A DNA stretch of 64,000 bases from Solwaraspora sp. WMMD1047. Lineage in GTDB: Bacteria; Actinomycetota; Actinomycetes; Mycobacteriales; Micromonosporaceae. A program made the position numbers and the translations under genes. Under the pieces are notes generated by a model. That model worked only from the letters and a program-made list of their open reading frames with translations, was not told the origin of the DNA and made no database searches. Each line of letters begins with the position of its first letter. Position 1 is the first letter of the stretch. Below, piece after piece: positions 1-8,588 of the stretch. The stretch covers positions 4,444,501-4,508,500 of the forward strand of contig NZ_JARUBL010000001.1 of the NCBI RefSeq assembly GCF_029626155.1. Direction: 5' to 3'.

Positions 1-67
1 GAGCCCCGCCCGCCGCGGCTGCCCGGCCAGCGTCACAGCGGGTGAGCCGAGCGGGCATGATGGGCAG

Positions 68-523
68 GTGCAGATATCCGCGCGCGGGGACTACGCGGTC
101 CGGGCGGCGCTGAGCCTCGCCGCCGCGTACCCGTCACTGCTGTCCGCCCTGGCGATCGCCCAGCAGCAGGAGATGCCCCGCAAGTTTCTGGAGGCGGTCC
201 TCGCCGACCTGCGCCGGGCCGGGGTCGTCCGGGCCCAACGCGGGGCCGAGGGTGGCTACACGCTGTCGCAGCCACCCCGGGAGATCACCATCGGTACGGT
301 GCTGCGCGCGGTCGACGGCCCGCTCGCCGGGGTCCGCGGTCTGCGCCCGGAGGAGACGACGTACGCCGGTGCGGCCGAGAACCTCCCCGGGCTCTGGGTC
401 GCGGTGCGGGCGGCGGTCCGTGAGGTGGTCGACGAGGTGAGCCTCGCCGAACTGGTCAGCGGCCGAATGCCGGCGCACGTGCGTAAGCTCACCGCCCGCC
501 CGGACGCCTGGCAGCCACGCTGA
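68..523 (+). CDS. Rrf2-family transcriptional regulator without Fe-S cysteines
   Basis: A 151-residue protein with the Rrf2 winged helix at its N-terminus (MQISARGDYAVRAALSLA, then a recognition region around residues 36-75 with the wing motif GAEGGYTLSQPP). Rrf2 proteins are dimeric cytosolic regulators; IscR and NsrR bind an Fe-S cluster through three cysteines after the HTH. This protein has no cysteine at all, so it cannot sense through such a cluster and belongs with the cluster-free members such as CymR-like regulators. The GTG start is chosen because the family begins exactly at this motif. The target is not visible; the next gene on the same strand is the small 647-826 gene. Confidence 0.85.
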   Translation: MQISARGDYAVRAALSLAAAYPSLLSALAIAQQQEMPRKFLEAVLADLRRAGVVRAQRGAEGGYTLSQPPREITIGTVLRAVDGPLAGVRGLRPEETTYAGAAENLPGLWVAVRAAVREVVDEVSLAELVSGRMPAHVRKLTARPDAWQPR

Positions 524-646
524 CCCTCCGATCAGGACCTGGCGGCTCCGCTGCGCAAGATCGACGCGCAGGTTTGGCGAACAGGCGTTCGGGGCATCTA
601 CCCGGCACCCCGGTCGACATCTGACAAGAACGAAGGGAGCACAGCG

Positions 647-826
647 ATGGGTCTGATGTTCCGTAAGCGCAAGCGGTACGGCCCGTTGATCCTGAACTTC
701 ACCGAGAACGGTTTCTCGTCGTGGAGCATCAAGATCGGCCGTTGGTCCTGGAACTCGCGGGCCCGCGCGCACCGTGTGGACCTGCCCGGCCCGCTCTCCT
801 GGAAGCAGGACAAGTCCCGCAGCTGA
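647..826 (+). CDS. Small DUF4236-like protein, 59 aa
   Basis: A 59-codon gene starting MGLMFRKRKRYGPLILNF and ending KQDKSRS, preceded by a good ribosome binding site (GAAGGGAG at 632-639, 7 nt before the ATG). The layout (Arg/Lys-rich start, GP-hydrophobic-N turn, G-x-S-x-W-S, then I-x-I-G-R) resembles the small DUF4236 proteins of actinobacteria, whose function is unknown. It is very basic and Trp-rich with no signal peptide. It stands alone, with 123 nt to the upstream Rrf2 gene and a convergent gene downstream. The DUF4236 assignment is by eye. Confidence 0.7.
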   Translation: MGLMFRKRKRYGPLILNFTENGFSSWSIKIGRWSWNSRARAHRVDLPGPLSWKQDKSRS

Positions 827-913
827 CGGGCGGATATCGCGTTGGTGGGCGCCACCCCGGCCGGGGTGGCGCCCACCGACGTCTCCGCCGTTCTTCGCCG
901 CTGGGCCGGCCGG

Positions 914-1864
914 TCAGCCGGCGAGCCGGATGACGACGTCGCCGCCGAGCCGGCCGTGCGTCGGTTCGCGGGTCACCTGGCCGGCCGCGAGCAGCGCGGT
1001 CAACGCCCGGGTGGTGTCGGCGGCGCGGTAGACCGTTTGTTCCAGGGTGAAGCGGCGCAACTCGACCACCGGCGACGCGCCGCCGACCACGTCGAGCCGG
1101 GCCAGCAGTTCCCGGCGCAGCGGACCCGGATGCGGGCTCAGCGAGATGTCCAAAGGGTGGGCGTCCGGGTCGCCGGGATCGCGGTAGCGCACCCCGGCGA
1201 ACTCGTCCACCGCCCACATCGCGTCCTTGAAGGCGGTCAGCCGGTTGCCCGACCCGGTGCCGTAGACGACCAGCTCGACCGGCCCGGCGGCGTCCGGGTC
1301 GACGCCGGTGACCAGCTCCACCGCCGTGGCCAACGGGAACCCGGCCGTCAGCAGCGGCGCGCGGTCGTCCCCACCGGACATCTCCCGCCACTGCCGCCGC
1401 GCTTCGGGGCCGAGGGCCAGCAGCAACTCGGCGGGTCGGCCGGCATCGGTCAGGGCGGCGAGCACGGCCGGTGCCGGCGCCGCACCCAACTCGGCGTCCA
1501 CGAAGGCCAGGATCGGGGCGCCGGCGGCCCCGGCGGCCGTGAGCGCGACCGGCAGCCGTTCGGCGGTCCCGGCCAGCAGGTGGACGCCCACCTCCGCCGG
1601 CAACTCGGCCTGCGCGGTGCCGACCCGGTCGAGAGGTTCGTCGGCGACCGGTCCGAGCGACAACACCGCCATCCGCCGCCCCCGCAGCAGGTCCGCGAAC
1701 TCGGCGAAGACCCGCAGCGGCAGATCGGTGCGGGCGCCGTCGGGGTCGGCACCGACCTGCGCGTAGGTCAGCCGCCGGGACCGGTGGGCGGCGTACGGGG
1801 TCCAGGAGTCGAGCAGGCGGACCAGCAGCTCCCGTTTCAGCACGGCGATCGGGGCGGCGGTCAT
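914..1864 (-). CDS. TcmP-like protein (three-Cys-motif partner family, tentative)
   Basis: A 316-residue soluble protein. The opening (VLKRELLVRLLDSW, then a long stretch ending APILAFVDAEL) and the C-terminal winged-helix-like part (ELRRFTLEQTVYRAADTT) have the layout of TcmP proteins, which pair a nucleotide- or methyltransferase-like core with a small HTH and are partners of three-Cys-motif proteins. The usual GFAGPG-type motif is not visible and no three-Cys partner gene is adjacent, so this would be a degenerate member. The C-terminus (VYRAADTTRALTALLAAGQVTREPTHGRLGGDVVIRL) looks like a degraded DNA-binding winged helix. Function unknown. Confidence 0.55.
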   Translation of the reverse strand: MTAAPIAVLKRELLVRLLDSWTPYAAHRSRRLTYAQVGADPDGARTDLPLRVFAEFADLLRGRRMAVLSLGPVADEPLDRVGTAQAELPAEVGVHLLAGTAERLPVALTAAGAAGAPILAFVDAELGAAPAPAVLAALTDAGRPAELLLALGPEARRQWREMSGGDDRAPLLTAGFPLATAVELVTGVDPDAAGPVELVVYGTGSGNRLTAFKDAMWAVDEFAGVRYRDPGDPDAHPLDISLSPHPGPLRRELLARLDVVGGASPVVELRRFTLEQTVYRAADTTRALTALLAAGQVTREPTHGRLGGDVVIRLAG

Positions 1865-1910
1865 GCAGAGGTTCTACCCCGGTGGCCGGGCCGCTGTCAC
1901 CCGAACCCGG

Positions 1911-2432
1911 TCAGGACGGTACGGAGACGCCGACGCCGCCGCGGGTCTGTCCGCCGTAGCGCTGCTTCTCGCGGGCCAGGTCGAGCCGACCGATCCGCTT
2001 GCGCGCCTCGACCGCCCGGTCGTCGAGCAGGTCGGCGGGGATCAGCCAGACCACCTCGAACTCCAGTCCGTCCGGGTCCCGGCCGTAGAGGCTCTTGGTG
2101 GTGCCGTGGTCGGAGCTGCCCGCGAGCGCCCCGGCGTCGGCCAACCGGGCGGCCGTGGCCGACAGCTCGTCGAGGGTGTCGACCTCCCAGGCCAGGTGGT
2201 AGAGGCCGACCGTGGACCGGCCGGCCTGCGACGGCCCGGCGGCGGAGCCGATCTCGAACAGGCCGAGGTCGTGGTCGTTTGTGGAGTCCGGTGCCTGCAG
2301 GAAGGCCGCGCCGGCGAAGCCGTCCGGGGTCATCGGGATCGGCCGGAAGCCCAGCACGTCGCGGTAGAAGGCGACACTGCGGGCGAGATCACTGACGTAG
2401 AGGACCGCGTGGTTGAGTCGATGGATGCCCAT
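1911..2432 (-). CDS. VOC-family (glyoxalase/dioxygenase fold) protein
   Basis: A 173-residue vicinal-oxygen-chelate protein with paired beta-alpha-beta-beta-beta units: MGIHRLNHAVLYVSDLARS with the first metal-ligand His, a second unit starting GLYHLAWEVDTLDELS, and the final Glu strand DPDGLEFEVVWL. These proteins are metal-dependent dioxygenases, isomerases or resistance proteins; the substrate cannot be read here. I place the start at the ATG at 2432 rather than an upstream in-frame ATG because a -10 element (TACGGT, 2445-2440) ends 7 nt before it, which fits a leaderless mRNA. It is divergent from a MarR gene whose operator covers both promoters, so a MarR-controlled detoxification or catabolic enzyme is likely. 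Confidence 0.85.
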   Translation of the reverse strand: MGIHRLNHAVLYVSDLARSVAFYRDVLGFRPIPMTPDGFAGAAFLQAPDSTNDHDLGLFEIGSAAGPSQAGRSTVGLYHLAWEVDTLDELSATAARLADAGALAGSSDHGTTKSLYGRDPDGLEFEVVWLIPADLLDDRAVEARKRIGRLDLAREKQRYGGQTRGGVGVSVPS

Positions 2433-2439
2433 GACCACG

Positions 2440-2484
2440 ACCGTAGCGCGTTTTAGTTGAGAATTCAACCAGTCCGAGTATGAT
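2440..2484. promoter_or_regulatory. Divergent leaderless promoters sharing one MarR-type operator
   Basis: Plus strand: TTGAGA (2457-2462), 16 bp, TATGAT (2479-2484), ATG 7 nt later. Minus strand: TTGAAT (2468-2463), 17 bp, TACGGT (2445-2440), ATG 7 nt later. The inverted repeat TAGTTGA-GAAT-TCAACCA (2454-2471, one mismatch) lies over both -35 hexamers. The size and sequence fit MarR operators. One dimer bound here would shut both promoters. Confidence 0.75.
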
Positions 2485-2491
2485 CGGCGTC

Positions 2492-2956
2492 ATGACCCGG
2501 TGGCTCGATCCCGACGAACAACGGACCTGGCGGGCGTTCCTGACCGCCTCCCGCGGACTGATGGAGACCCTCGACCGCGAACTGCAGCGCGATGCCGGCA
2601 TGCCACACGCCTACTACGAGATCCTCGTCCGACTCTCCGAGGCACCCGGCCGACGGCTGCGGATGAGCGAACTCGCCAAGCTGAACAGCTCCTCCCGCAG
2701 CCGGCTGTCGCACGCCGCCGCGCGGCTGGAGGAGTCCGGCTGGGTCCGCCGGGAGAGCTGTCCGACCGACCGGCGCGGCCAGGTGGCGGTGCTCACCGAG
2801 GCCGGCTTCCAGGCCCTGGCGGCGGCCGCCCCCGGCCACGTCGAGGGGGTACGGAGACACCTTTTCGATCAGCTCAGCCCGGCGGAGATCGACCAGCTCC
2901 GGCGGATCAGCGAGGCGCTCGCCGACCATCTCGACCCGGATCGCCCGACAACATGA
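2492..2956 (+). CDS. MarR-family transcriptional regulator
   Basis: A 154-residue MarR regulator: N-terminal dimerisation helix (residues 5-30), winged helix with recognition segment LNSSSRSRLSHAAARLEESG and wing RESCPTDRRGQVAVLTEAG (conserved DxR), C-terminal dimer helices. MarR dimers repress nearby genes and release DNA on binding small phenolic or electrophilic ligands. The ATG at 2492 is preferred over 2480 because the -10 hexamer TATGAT ends 7 nt upstream, giving a leaderless transcript. It is divergent from the VOC gene with an operator over both promoters, so autorepression and control of the VOC gene are expected. Confidence 0.92.
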   Translation: MTRWLDPDEQRTWRAFLTASRGLMETLDRELQRDAGMPHAYYEILVRLSEAPGRRLRMSELAKLNSSSRSRLSHAAARLEESGWVRRESCPTDRRGQVAVLTEAGFQALAAAAPGHVEGVRRHLFDQLSPAEIDQLRRISEALADHLDPDRPTT

Positions 2957-3013
2957 CTAAACTGTCGCCAACCGGCTCTTGTACTCATCGTCGCCGGACA
3001 CGCACGATGGGGC

Positions 3014-4972
3014 GTGTCCTCCGGTTTCGGCGATCTGACCAGACAGGCCAACCAGCTGGTGGCCGCCGGCGATCTCGCCGGTGCCCAGGAACTGCTCGGG
3101 GCGGCCCTGGCCAACGCCGATCCCAGTCCGGCCAACGCCTCCGCAGAGCTCGCGGACGCGGCCGGACTGCAGGCCCGGGTCCTGGTGGCGCTCGGCGAGC
3201 CGCACTCGGCCCGGGGCTGGGCCGCCTTCGCGTACGCCGCGGCCAGCCGGCTCCACGGCCCCGCTGACCAGCGCACCGTCGCAGCCGCGGCCACCCTCGC
3301 CGCGGTCCTGCACCGGGTCGGCAGCCACGACCGCTCGGCGCTGCTCTACCGCGACGTGATCATCGAGTTGACCGCCACCGACGGCCCGGAGTCGCTGCGG
3401 GTGCTGGCGGCGCACGCGGACCTGGCCACCGTCGAGTACGCCCGCGGCGAGTGCGAGGTCGCCCGGACCCGGCTGCAGGAGGCCTGGGAGCTGCACCGGG
3501 AGGTGTACGGCGACGGCCACCTCAGCGGCATCAAGATGCTGGCCAGGTTGGGCGCCATGCAGCGCGACTGCGGGCACTTCACCGAGGGGCACGGGCACCT
3601 CGCCCTGGCCCGGGAACTCTGCCGGGAGCACCTGCCGGCCGACCACCCGCTGGCCACCCAGGTCGCCGCGCTGGCCCGGGCCGCGGCCAACCCCGACCAC
3701 GTCTGCGCCGACGAGGACGCCGTGGCGGGGCCGGAGCCGCTGGCCGGGCCGACCACCGAACAGGCCACCCCCGGCCACCCGTCCGACCTCGGCCATCCGC
3801 GCCAGTACGGCGGTCACGGCGGCGAGCGGCCGGTCGGATCGGCCGCGGAATCGACCGGGCGGCATGCCGCCGGCGCCGACCGGACCGGAGACCACCCGAC
3901 CAGCCGGGCCGGGGAATATCACCCCACCAACCAGGCCGGAGATCAGCACCCGGCCGGCCGGGTCGCGGACCATCCGACCGGTCAGGCCGCTGCCGGGCGG
4001 TACGTGCCCGGACCGCCGGGCGATCACCCGCCAGGCCACACCGGGGTGACCACCCATCCGGCCCCCGGCCTCGCGACCCGATCGGCGTACCCGCCGGCTC
4101 ATGACGATCCCCCGCACCCGTCGTACCGGATACCGCCGCAACCGGACGCCGCCGGCTGGGACCGGTCCCCCGCCGGGACCGGGGCCGGCGATCATCCGGC
4201 CGGGCAGAACGGCGGCGGCTGGGCCGGCCGGGCGACCGGGCAGGACTGGCCGCCGTACGAGGATCAGCCGTCCAGCGGCGGCCCCGACCCGGCCGCCCGA
4301 GCGGACGAGCCGCGCGCCGTACCGCCGCTGCCGCCCACCGTGCCGGCGCTGGCGTCGCTGGCCCGCGCCACCCGGGCGCTGCCACCACCAACCCACCGCG
4401 ACCCGCCGGACGGCGGCGACGGCGTCCGGCGGGTGCAGCACCTGCCGGCCCGGCGGCACGCGGCGCTGCCGGTACGGATCCACCGGCCGCCCACGGCCCA
4501 ACGCCGCAACACCCCGGTCATCCTGGCCGGCCTGGTGGTGGTCCTGCTCGGCGCGGGAGCGGTGATCGCCGGCTTCGCGTTGGTGGACGGCGAGGAGCCC
4601 GAGCCGGGCGGCCGCAGCGCCGGCCCACCGCCGGGCGCCGAGAGCGCCGGCCCGACCCCGGTGCCGACCACCGCCGCCGCACCCGGCAGCCCGCCGACCG
4701 AGGTGACGCTTGTGGACGGGCGGGACCGGGTCACGCTGGACTGGGTCTATCCGGCCGGCGCCGAAGGGCCGGTGGTGGTCTCCGGCGGGCGGGCCGGCCA
4801 GGAGCCGAGCGCCATCCAGGAGCTGCCGGCCGGCGCGACCAGCTTCGTCGTGTACGGCCTCGACCAGAACACCGACTTCTGCTTCTCGGTCGCGGTGGTC
4901 TACTCCACCGACACGGTCGGCCGGGCCCGCCCGGTCTGCACCAGCCGGTCCGGCGCCTCACCCGACCGGTGA
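3014..4972 (+). CDS. TPR-like membrane protein with Pro/His/Gly-rich linker and FN3-like extracellular domain
   Basis: A 652-residue protein with a GTG start. Residues 1-215 are helical TPR-like repeats (for example DLTRQANQLVAAGDLAGAQE and ARTRLQEAWELHREVYGD). Residues 216-490 are a low-complexity linker with repeated HP, GDH and AG motifs. One membrane segment follows (VILAGLVVVLLGAGAVIAGF, about 504-525), then a Pro/Gly spacer and a terminal beta-rich FN3-like domain with two cysteines (CFSVAVVY, VCTS). The predicted topology is a cytoplasmic TPR scaffold and a small outside domain. Its last 15 bp overlap the converging sensor kinase gene. Specific function unknown. Confidence 0.8.
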   Translation: MSSGFGDLTRQANQLVAAGDLAGAQELLGAALANADPSPANASAELADAAGLQARVLVALGEPHSARGWAAFAYAAASRLHGPADQRTVAAAATLAAVLHRVGSHDRSALLYRDVIIELTATDGPESLRVLAAHADLATVEYARGECEVARTRLQEAWELHREVYGDGHLSGIKMLARLGAMQRDCGHFTEGHGHLALARELCREHLPADHPLATQVAALARAAANPDHVCADEDAVAGPEPLAGPTTEQATPGHPSDLGHPRQYGGHGGERPVGSAAESTGRHAAGADRTGDHPTSRAGEYHPTNQAGDQHPAGRVADHPTGQAAAGRYVPGPPGDHPPGHTGVTTHPAPGLATRSAYPPAHDDPPHPSYRIPPQPDAAGWDRSPAGTGAGDHPAGQNGGGWAGRATGQDWPPYEDQPSSGGPDPAARADEPRAVPPLPPTVPALASLARATRALPPPTHRDPPDGGDGVRRVQHLPARRHAALPVRIHRPPTAQRRNTPVILAGLVVVLLGAGAVIAGFALVDGEEPEPGGRSAGPPPGAESAGPTPVPTTAAAPGSPPTEVTLVDGRDRVTLDWVYPAGAEGPVVVSGGRAGQEPSAIQELPAGATSFVVYGLDQNTDFCFSVAVVYSTDTVGRARPVCTSRSGASPDR

Positions 4973-6466
4973 ACCCTGCCGGTCCACCGGGTCCACCGGA
5001 CCCACTGGGTCGGACGGGTCCGCGGCCGGGTCGTACCCGGGCAGCCGCACCTCGACCCGCAGGCCCGGCCGGTCCGCTCCGGGCCTGGCGTCGCGCAGCC
5101 GCACCTCGCCGCCCTGCCGGCGCACCAGCTCGCGGACGATCGCCAGTCCCAGGCCGGCGCCGCCGCCGTCGCGGGCTCGCCCGTCGTCGAGCCGGGTGAA
5201 CCGGTCGAAGACCCGGTCCCGGTCCTCGACCGCGATGCCCGGCCCGTCGTCGGTGACCGTCACCAGGTGGTCGCCGGACCCGTCGGGTGCCGGCTCCGCG
5301 GCGAGGACCACCTCCTCGGCGGCGTGCCGCAGTCCGTTGTCGACCAGGTTGGCCAGCACCCGCCGCAGCTCCTCCGGCTCACCGGTGGTCCACAGCGGCG
5401 CCGCCGGCGGGGCGACCCGCAGCCGGTCGGCGGGATAGCCGGCCGCCACGCCGGCCAGCAGGTCGGCCAGCTCCACCGGCGCCGCGGCCGATCGGCGGCC
5501 GGTCGGGGCGTCGTCGGCGCGGGCCAGCAGCAACAGGTCGTCGACCAGCCGGCTCAACCGCCGGTTGTCGGCCAGCAGGTCCTCGGCGACCGCCGACCAG
5601 TCGGTCTGGTCGGCCAGCCGCTGCGCCACCTCCAGCTGGATCCGCATGTTCGCCAACGGGCTGCGCAGCTCGTGCGCGGCGTCGGCGACGAACGCGCGTT
5701 GCCGCTGGCGGGCGCCCTCCAGCCGGTCCAGCATCCCGTTCAGGGTCACCGCCAGCCGGTGGATCTCGTCGCCGGAGACCGGCACCGGCAGCCGGCCGGA
5801 CCGGGCGCTGCCGGTGATCTCGTCGGCCCCGGCCCGCAGCTGCTCCACCGGCCGCAGGGTGGCGCCGATCATCCGCCAGGCCACCAGGGCCAGCCCGACC
5901 AGCAGCAGCGGGAACCCGACCAACAGGATGCCACGGACCACCTTGAGGCTGTGCCGCACGTCGGTGAGCGACTTGGCGACCAGGACCGTCTGCGGGTCGT
6001 CGGGCGATCCGGTGGCGACCAGCACGACCCGCACCGGCCCGGCGATGCCGAGCCGCTCGCCGGGAACGTAGCGGCCGTCCCGGGTGCCGAGCTCGGCCAG
6101 CTCCCGGGGGTAGAGCATCGGCACCAGCCGGTCGGCGCCGATGGAGGCGGCCCGGACCCGGCCGGATGCGTCGACCACCTGGACGCGTACCTCGCCGCCG
6201 GCCACCGGCAGCGGATCGGGCAGCGCCTCCTGGCCGGCGAGGATCGCCACCGCGTCGGCGGTCTTGAACGCCTCCGCGTCGACCGTGCGGTGCAGGGTGT
6301 AACCCAGCGCGGCCAGCAGGACCACGCCGCCGACGGCCAGGCCGACCGCCAACCCGGCGACGCTGATCACCATCAGCCGGGCGCGCAGGCCCAGGATCGG
6401 CACCGGTATCCCCCGGACCCGCCGGCGGGCGGACCCGGCCGTGTCGCCGGCCGCGCGCCGGCTCAT
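4958..6466 (-). CDS. Two-component sensor histidine kinase (HAMP-HisKA-HATPase)
   Basis: A 502-residue membrane kinase. Transmembrane helix 1 is at about 27-59 (LMVISVAGLAVGLAVGGVVL), followed by an extracellular sensor of about 100 residues, transmembrane helix 2 (LLVGFPLLLVGLALVAW), HAMP, the HisKA H-box AHELRSPLANMRI, N-box NLVDNGLRHA, G1 VTDDGPGI and G2 GGAGLGLAIV. On a signal it autophosphorylates the H-box His and passes phosphate to its partner. The start overlaps the stop of the response regulator gene by 4 bp (ATGA), so the two are translationally coupled. The stimulus is not evident. Confidence 0.95.
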   Translation of the reverse strand: MSRRAAGDTAGSARRRVRGIPVPILGLRARLMVISVAGLAVGLAVGGVVLLAALGYTLHRTVDAEAFKTADAVAILAGQEALPDPLPVAGGEVRVQVVDASGRVRAASIGADRLVPMLYPRELAELGTRDGRYVPGERLGIAGPVRVVLVATGSPDDPQTVLVAKSLTDVRHSLKVVRGILLVGFPLLLVGLALVAWRMIGATLRPVEQLRAGADEITGSARSGRLPVPVSGDEIHRLAVTLNGMLDRLEGARQRQRAFVADAAHELRSPLANMRIQLEVAQRLADQTDWSAVAEDLLADNRRLSRLVDDLLLLARADDAPTGRRSAAAPVELADLLAGVAAGYPADRLRVAPPAAPLWTTGEPEELRRVLANLVDNGLRHAAEEVVLAAEPAPDGSGDHLVTVTDDGPGIAVEDRDRVFDRFTRLDDGRARDGGGAGLGLAIVRELVRRQGGEVRLRDARPGADRPGLRVEVRLPGYDPAADPSDPVGPVDPVDRQGSPVG

Positions 6467-7119
6467 ACCGCTAGTCGGTAACCGGCACCGCGGACCGTCT
6501 GCAGCAGGTCCCGACCGATCTTGCGCCGGAGATAACCGATGTAGACCTCGACCGTGTTCGGCGTGGTCTCCATGCTGGCCTGCCAGACGTGGTCGAGCAG
6601 CTCGGTCTTGGAGACCACCGCCCCACCCCGACGCATCAGGTACTCCAGCAGCGCGTACTCCCGGGCGGTGAGGTCGACGTCGACCTCGCCGCGGGCCACC
6701 CGCCGCCGGGCCGGGTCCAGGCTGAGGTCACCGGCGGTCAGCACCGCCGGCCGTTGCGGCGCGCCGCGCCGCAGCAGCGCCCGCAGCCGGGCCAGCAGCA
6801 CCACGTACGAGAAGGGCTTGGTCAGGTAGTCGTCGGCGCCACAGTCCAGCCCGTCGGCCTCGTCGTACTCGCCGTCCTTGGCCGAGAGCATCAGCACCGG
6901 CAGCCAGCGGTCCTCGGACCGCAGCTGTCGGACCACCCGGTAACCGGACAGCCCGGGCAGCATCACGTCGAGGATCATGGCGTCGTAGCCGCCGTGCCGG
7001 GCCAGGTCGAGACCGCTCGGTCCGTCGCCGGCGACGTCCACCACGAATCCCTCGGCCCGCAGCCCGCGCTGCAGCGCGGTGGCCAGCCGCGCCTCGTCCT
7101 CCACCAACAGCAACCGCAC
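6463..7119 (-). CDS. OmpR/PhoB-type response regulator
   Basis: A 218-residue regulator with a GTG start. The receiver domain begins MRLLLVEDEARLATAL, with acidic pocket ED, phosphoacceptor Asp in MILDVMLPG, conserved T/S region LMLSAKD and Lys in LTKPF. The C-terminal winged helix (VDLTAREYALLEYLMRRGG to VRGAGYRL) binds DNA as a tandem dimer. It is first in a two-gene operon with the histidine kinase. The 109-nt divergent gap to the LolA-like gene makes that gene a plausible target, but no clear direct repeat was identified. Confidence 0.96.
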   Translation of the reverse strand: MRLLLVEDEARLATALQRGLRAEGFVVDVAGDGPSGLDLARHGGYDAMILDVMLPGLSGYRVVRQLRSEDRWLPVLMLSAKDGEYDEADGLDCGADDYLTKPFSYVVLLARLRALLRRGAPQRPAVLTAGDLSLDPARRRVARGEVDVDLTAREYALLEYLMRRGGAVVSKTELLDHVWQASMETTPNTVEVYIGYLRRKIGRDLLQTVRGAGYRLAV

Positions 7120-7228
7120 CCGTCAAGAGTGCCATCCCGGGCCAACCGGCCGGCCCGGCTCTCAGGGCTCTCACAGTGGTCGCGACGCAGGCTGGAATCC
7201 GAGGCAGGATGAACGCAGGAGGTGCCCG

Positions 7229-8422
7229 ATGTCCGAACGACCCGATCGGCCCGTGGCCGGTGACCAATCGCCGACCCGCGGTCGGCCCCTGATGCGCTGG
7301 CTGGTGCCGGTGAGCGCGGCGGCCGTCCTGGTGGGCGGCGGCGCCGCGGTCGGCGTCTTCACCGCGTCGGCCGAGCCGAGCCTGCCGCCCCGCAGCGCCG
7401 CGCAGCTCCTCGTCGATCTGCAGACCGCCCGGCTGGGCGGGCTCTCCGGCACCGTCGTGCAGCGGGCCGACCTCGGTCTGCCGGCGCTGCCGGGGTTGGG
7501 CGCCCAGGCCACCGAGAACCTCTCGGCGCTGGTGGCCGGCAGCAACACGGTCCGGGTCTGGTACGCCGGTCCGGAACAGGTCCGGGTGGCGGTGCTGGGC
7601 ACCCTCGGCGAGACCGACGTGATCCGCAACGGATCGGACGTGTGGGTCTGGAACAGCCGCACCAACGAGGCGCAGCACCGGGTGCTGGTCAACCGCGCCG
7701 AACCCGACGGCCACATCGCCGGCCCGGCGGAGCTGGCGTTGACCCCGCAGCAGGCCGCCGATCGCGCGTTGGCCGCGATCGACCCGAGCACCGAGGTGAG
7801 TGTCGGCCGGTCGGCCACCATCGCCGGCCGGGAGGCGTACGAGCTGGTTCTCGATCCGCGCGACGCCACCTCCCTGATCGGTCAGGTGCGGATCGCCATC
7901 GACGCCACCGAGCATGTTCCGCTGCGCTTCGAGGTGTTCGCCACCGGCGCCGACGACGCGGCCTTCGAGGTCGCCTTCACCCAGGTCGACTTCGCCCGGC
8001 CGGACCCCGAGCAGTTCGTGTTCAACCCGCCCGCCGGCACCACCGTGACCGAGGAGGAGCCGCTCGACGGCGCCGGCGATCCCCACGCCGGCAAGCCCGG
8101 CATCCCGGGCTCCGAGGCCGGCAAGCCCGACGGAGCCGACGGGGCTGGTTGGACCACGGCCGGTACCGGCTGGACCACCGTGCTGGTGGCCCGGACGGGC
8201 CAGGGCGACGGTCCGGCGAAGGCCGGGGACGCGAGCGCGCCGGCCGACCGCGAGCCGGCCCTGACCGCACTGCTGGAGCAGCTCCCGGCCGTCTCCGGCG
8301 ACTGGGGCAGCGGCCGGCTGCTGAGTTCGAACCTGTTCAGCGCCCTACTCACCGACGACGGCCGGCTGCTCGTCGGCGCGGTCACCCCGCAGCGGTTGTA
8401 CGAGGTCGCCGCGGCCCGCTGA
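7229..8422 (+). CDS. LolA-like lipoprotein-carrier-fold exported protein
   Basis: A 397-residue protein with a strong ribosome binding site (GCAGGAGG, 7 nt before ATG 7229). After a short cytoplasmic start comes a membrane anchor or signal (MRWLVPVSAAAVLVGGGAAVG, residues 22-42). The mature part has the half-barrel pattern of LolA/LppX/DUF2092 proteins: QLLVDLQTARLGGLSGTV, VRVWYAGPEQVRVAVLG, DVWVWNSRTNEAQH, YELVLDPRD, and the closing strand VAFTQVDFARPDPEQFVF. In actinobacteria these outer-leaflet proteins bind or carry hydrophobic molecules. A Gly/Asp/Ala-rich insert sits at about 275-330. It is divergent from the two-component pair, which may control it. A terminator hairpin follows. Confidence 0.85.
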   Translation: MSERPDRPVAGDQSPTRGRPLMRWLVPVSAAAVLVGGGAAVGVFTASAEPSLPPRSAAQLLVDLQTARLGGLSGTVVQRADLGLPALPGLGAQATENLSALVAGSNTVRVWYAGPEQVRVAVLGTLGETDVIRNGSDVWVWNSRTNEAQHRVLVNRAEPDGHIAGPAELALTPQQAADRALAAIDPSTEVSVGRSATIAGREAYELVLDPRDATSLIGQVRIAIDATEHVPLRFEVFATGADDAAFEVAFTQVDFARPDPEQFVFNPPAGTTVTEEEPLDGAGDPHAGKPGIPGSEAGKPDGADGAGWTTAGTGWTTVLVARTGQGDGPAKAGDASAPADREPALTALLEQLPAVSGDWGSGRLLSSNLFSALLTDDGRLLVGAVTPQRLYEVAAAR

Positions 8423-8436
8423 GGCTCAGGCACCCT

Positions 8437-8467
8437 GGCGGCTGTCGGCATCCCGCCGACAGCCGCC
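8437..8467 (+). terminator. Strong hairpin terminator
   Basis: Perfect 13-bp inverted repeat GGCGGCTGTCGGC / GCCGACAGCCGCC around the loop ATCCC, beginning 14 nt after the LolA-like gene stop. No U-tract follows, as is common in high-GC actinomycetes. It insulates the helR promoter. Confidence 0.8.
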
Positions 8468-8483
8468 TACCCGTGCCTCCGTC

Positions 8484-8588
8484 TTGGCGGACGCGCTGTG
8501 GCAGGCTATCTTCGACGTTTTGGGACACAAAAAAGAACGGCAAATTAATGCCGTTCAGAGCACCGATTTTATTCGACAGGGAGTTGGT
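8484..8588 (+). promoter_or_regulatory. Promoter and AT-rich structured leader of the HelR-like gene
   Basis: Candidate promoter TTGGCG (8484-8489), 17 bp, TATCTT (8507-8512). The predicted 5' leader (about 8519-8588) is far more AT-rich than its surroundings, with an A6 run at 8529-8534. It holds a perfect 8-bp stem, GAACGGCA (8535-8542) and TGCCGTTC (8549-8556), around the loop AATTAA. The ribosome binding site AGGGAG (8578-8583) precedes the TTG start at 8589. The stem could be an attenuator or an operator. I do not see an obvious rifamycin-associated element. Confidence 0.5.

Noticed and set aside
8484-8588. TTG 8484 as the start of the HelR-like gene.
   Set aside because: It coincides with a -35-like hexamer and would translate the AT-rich hairpin leader; the TTG at 8589 has a good ribosome binding site.
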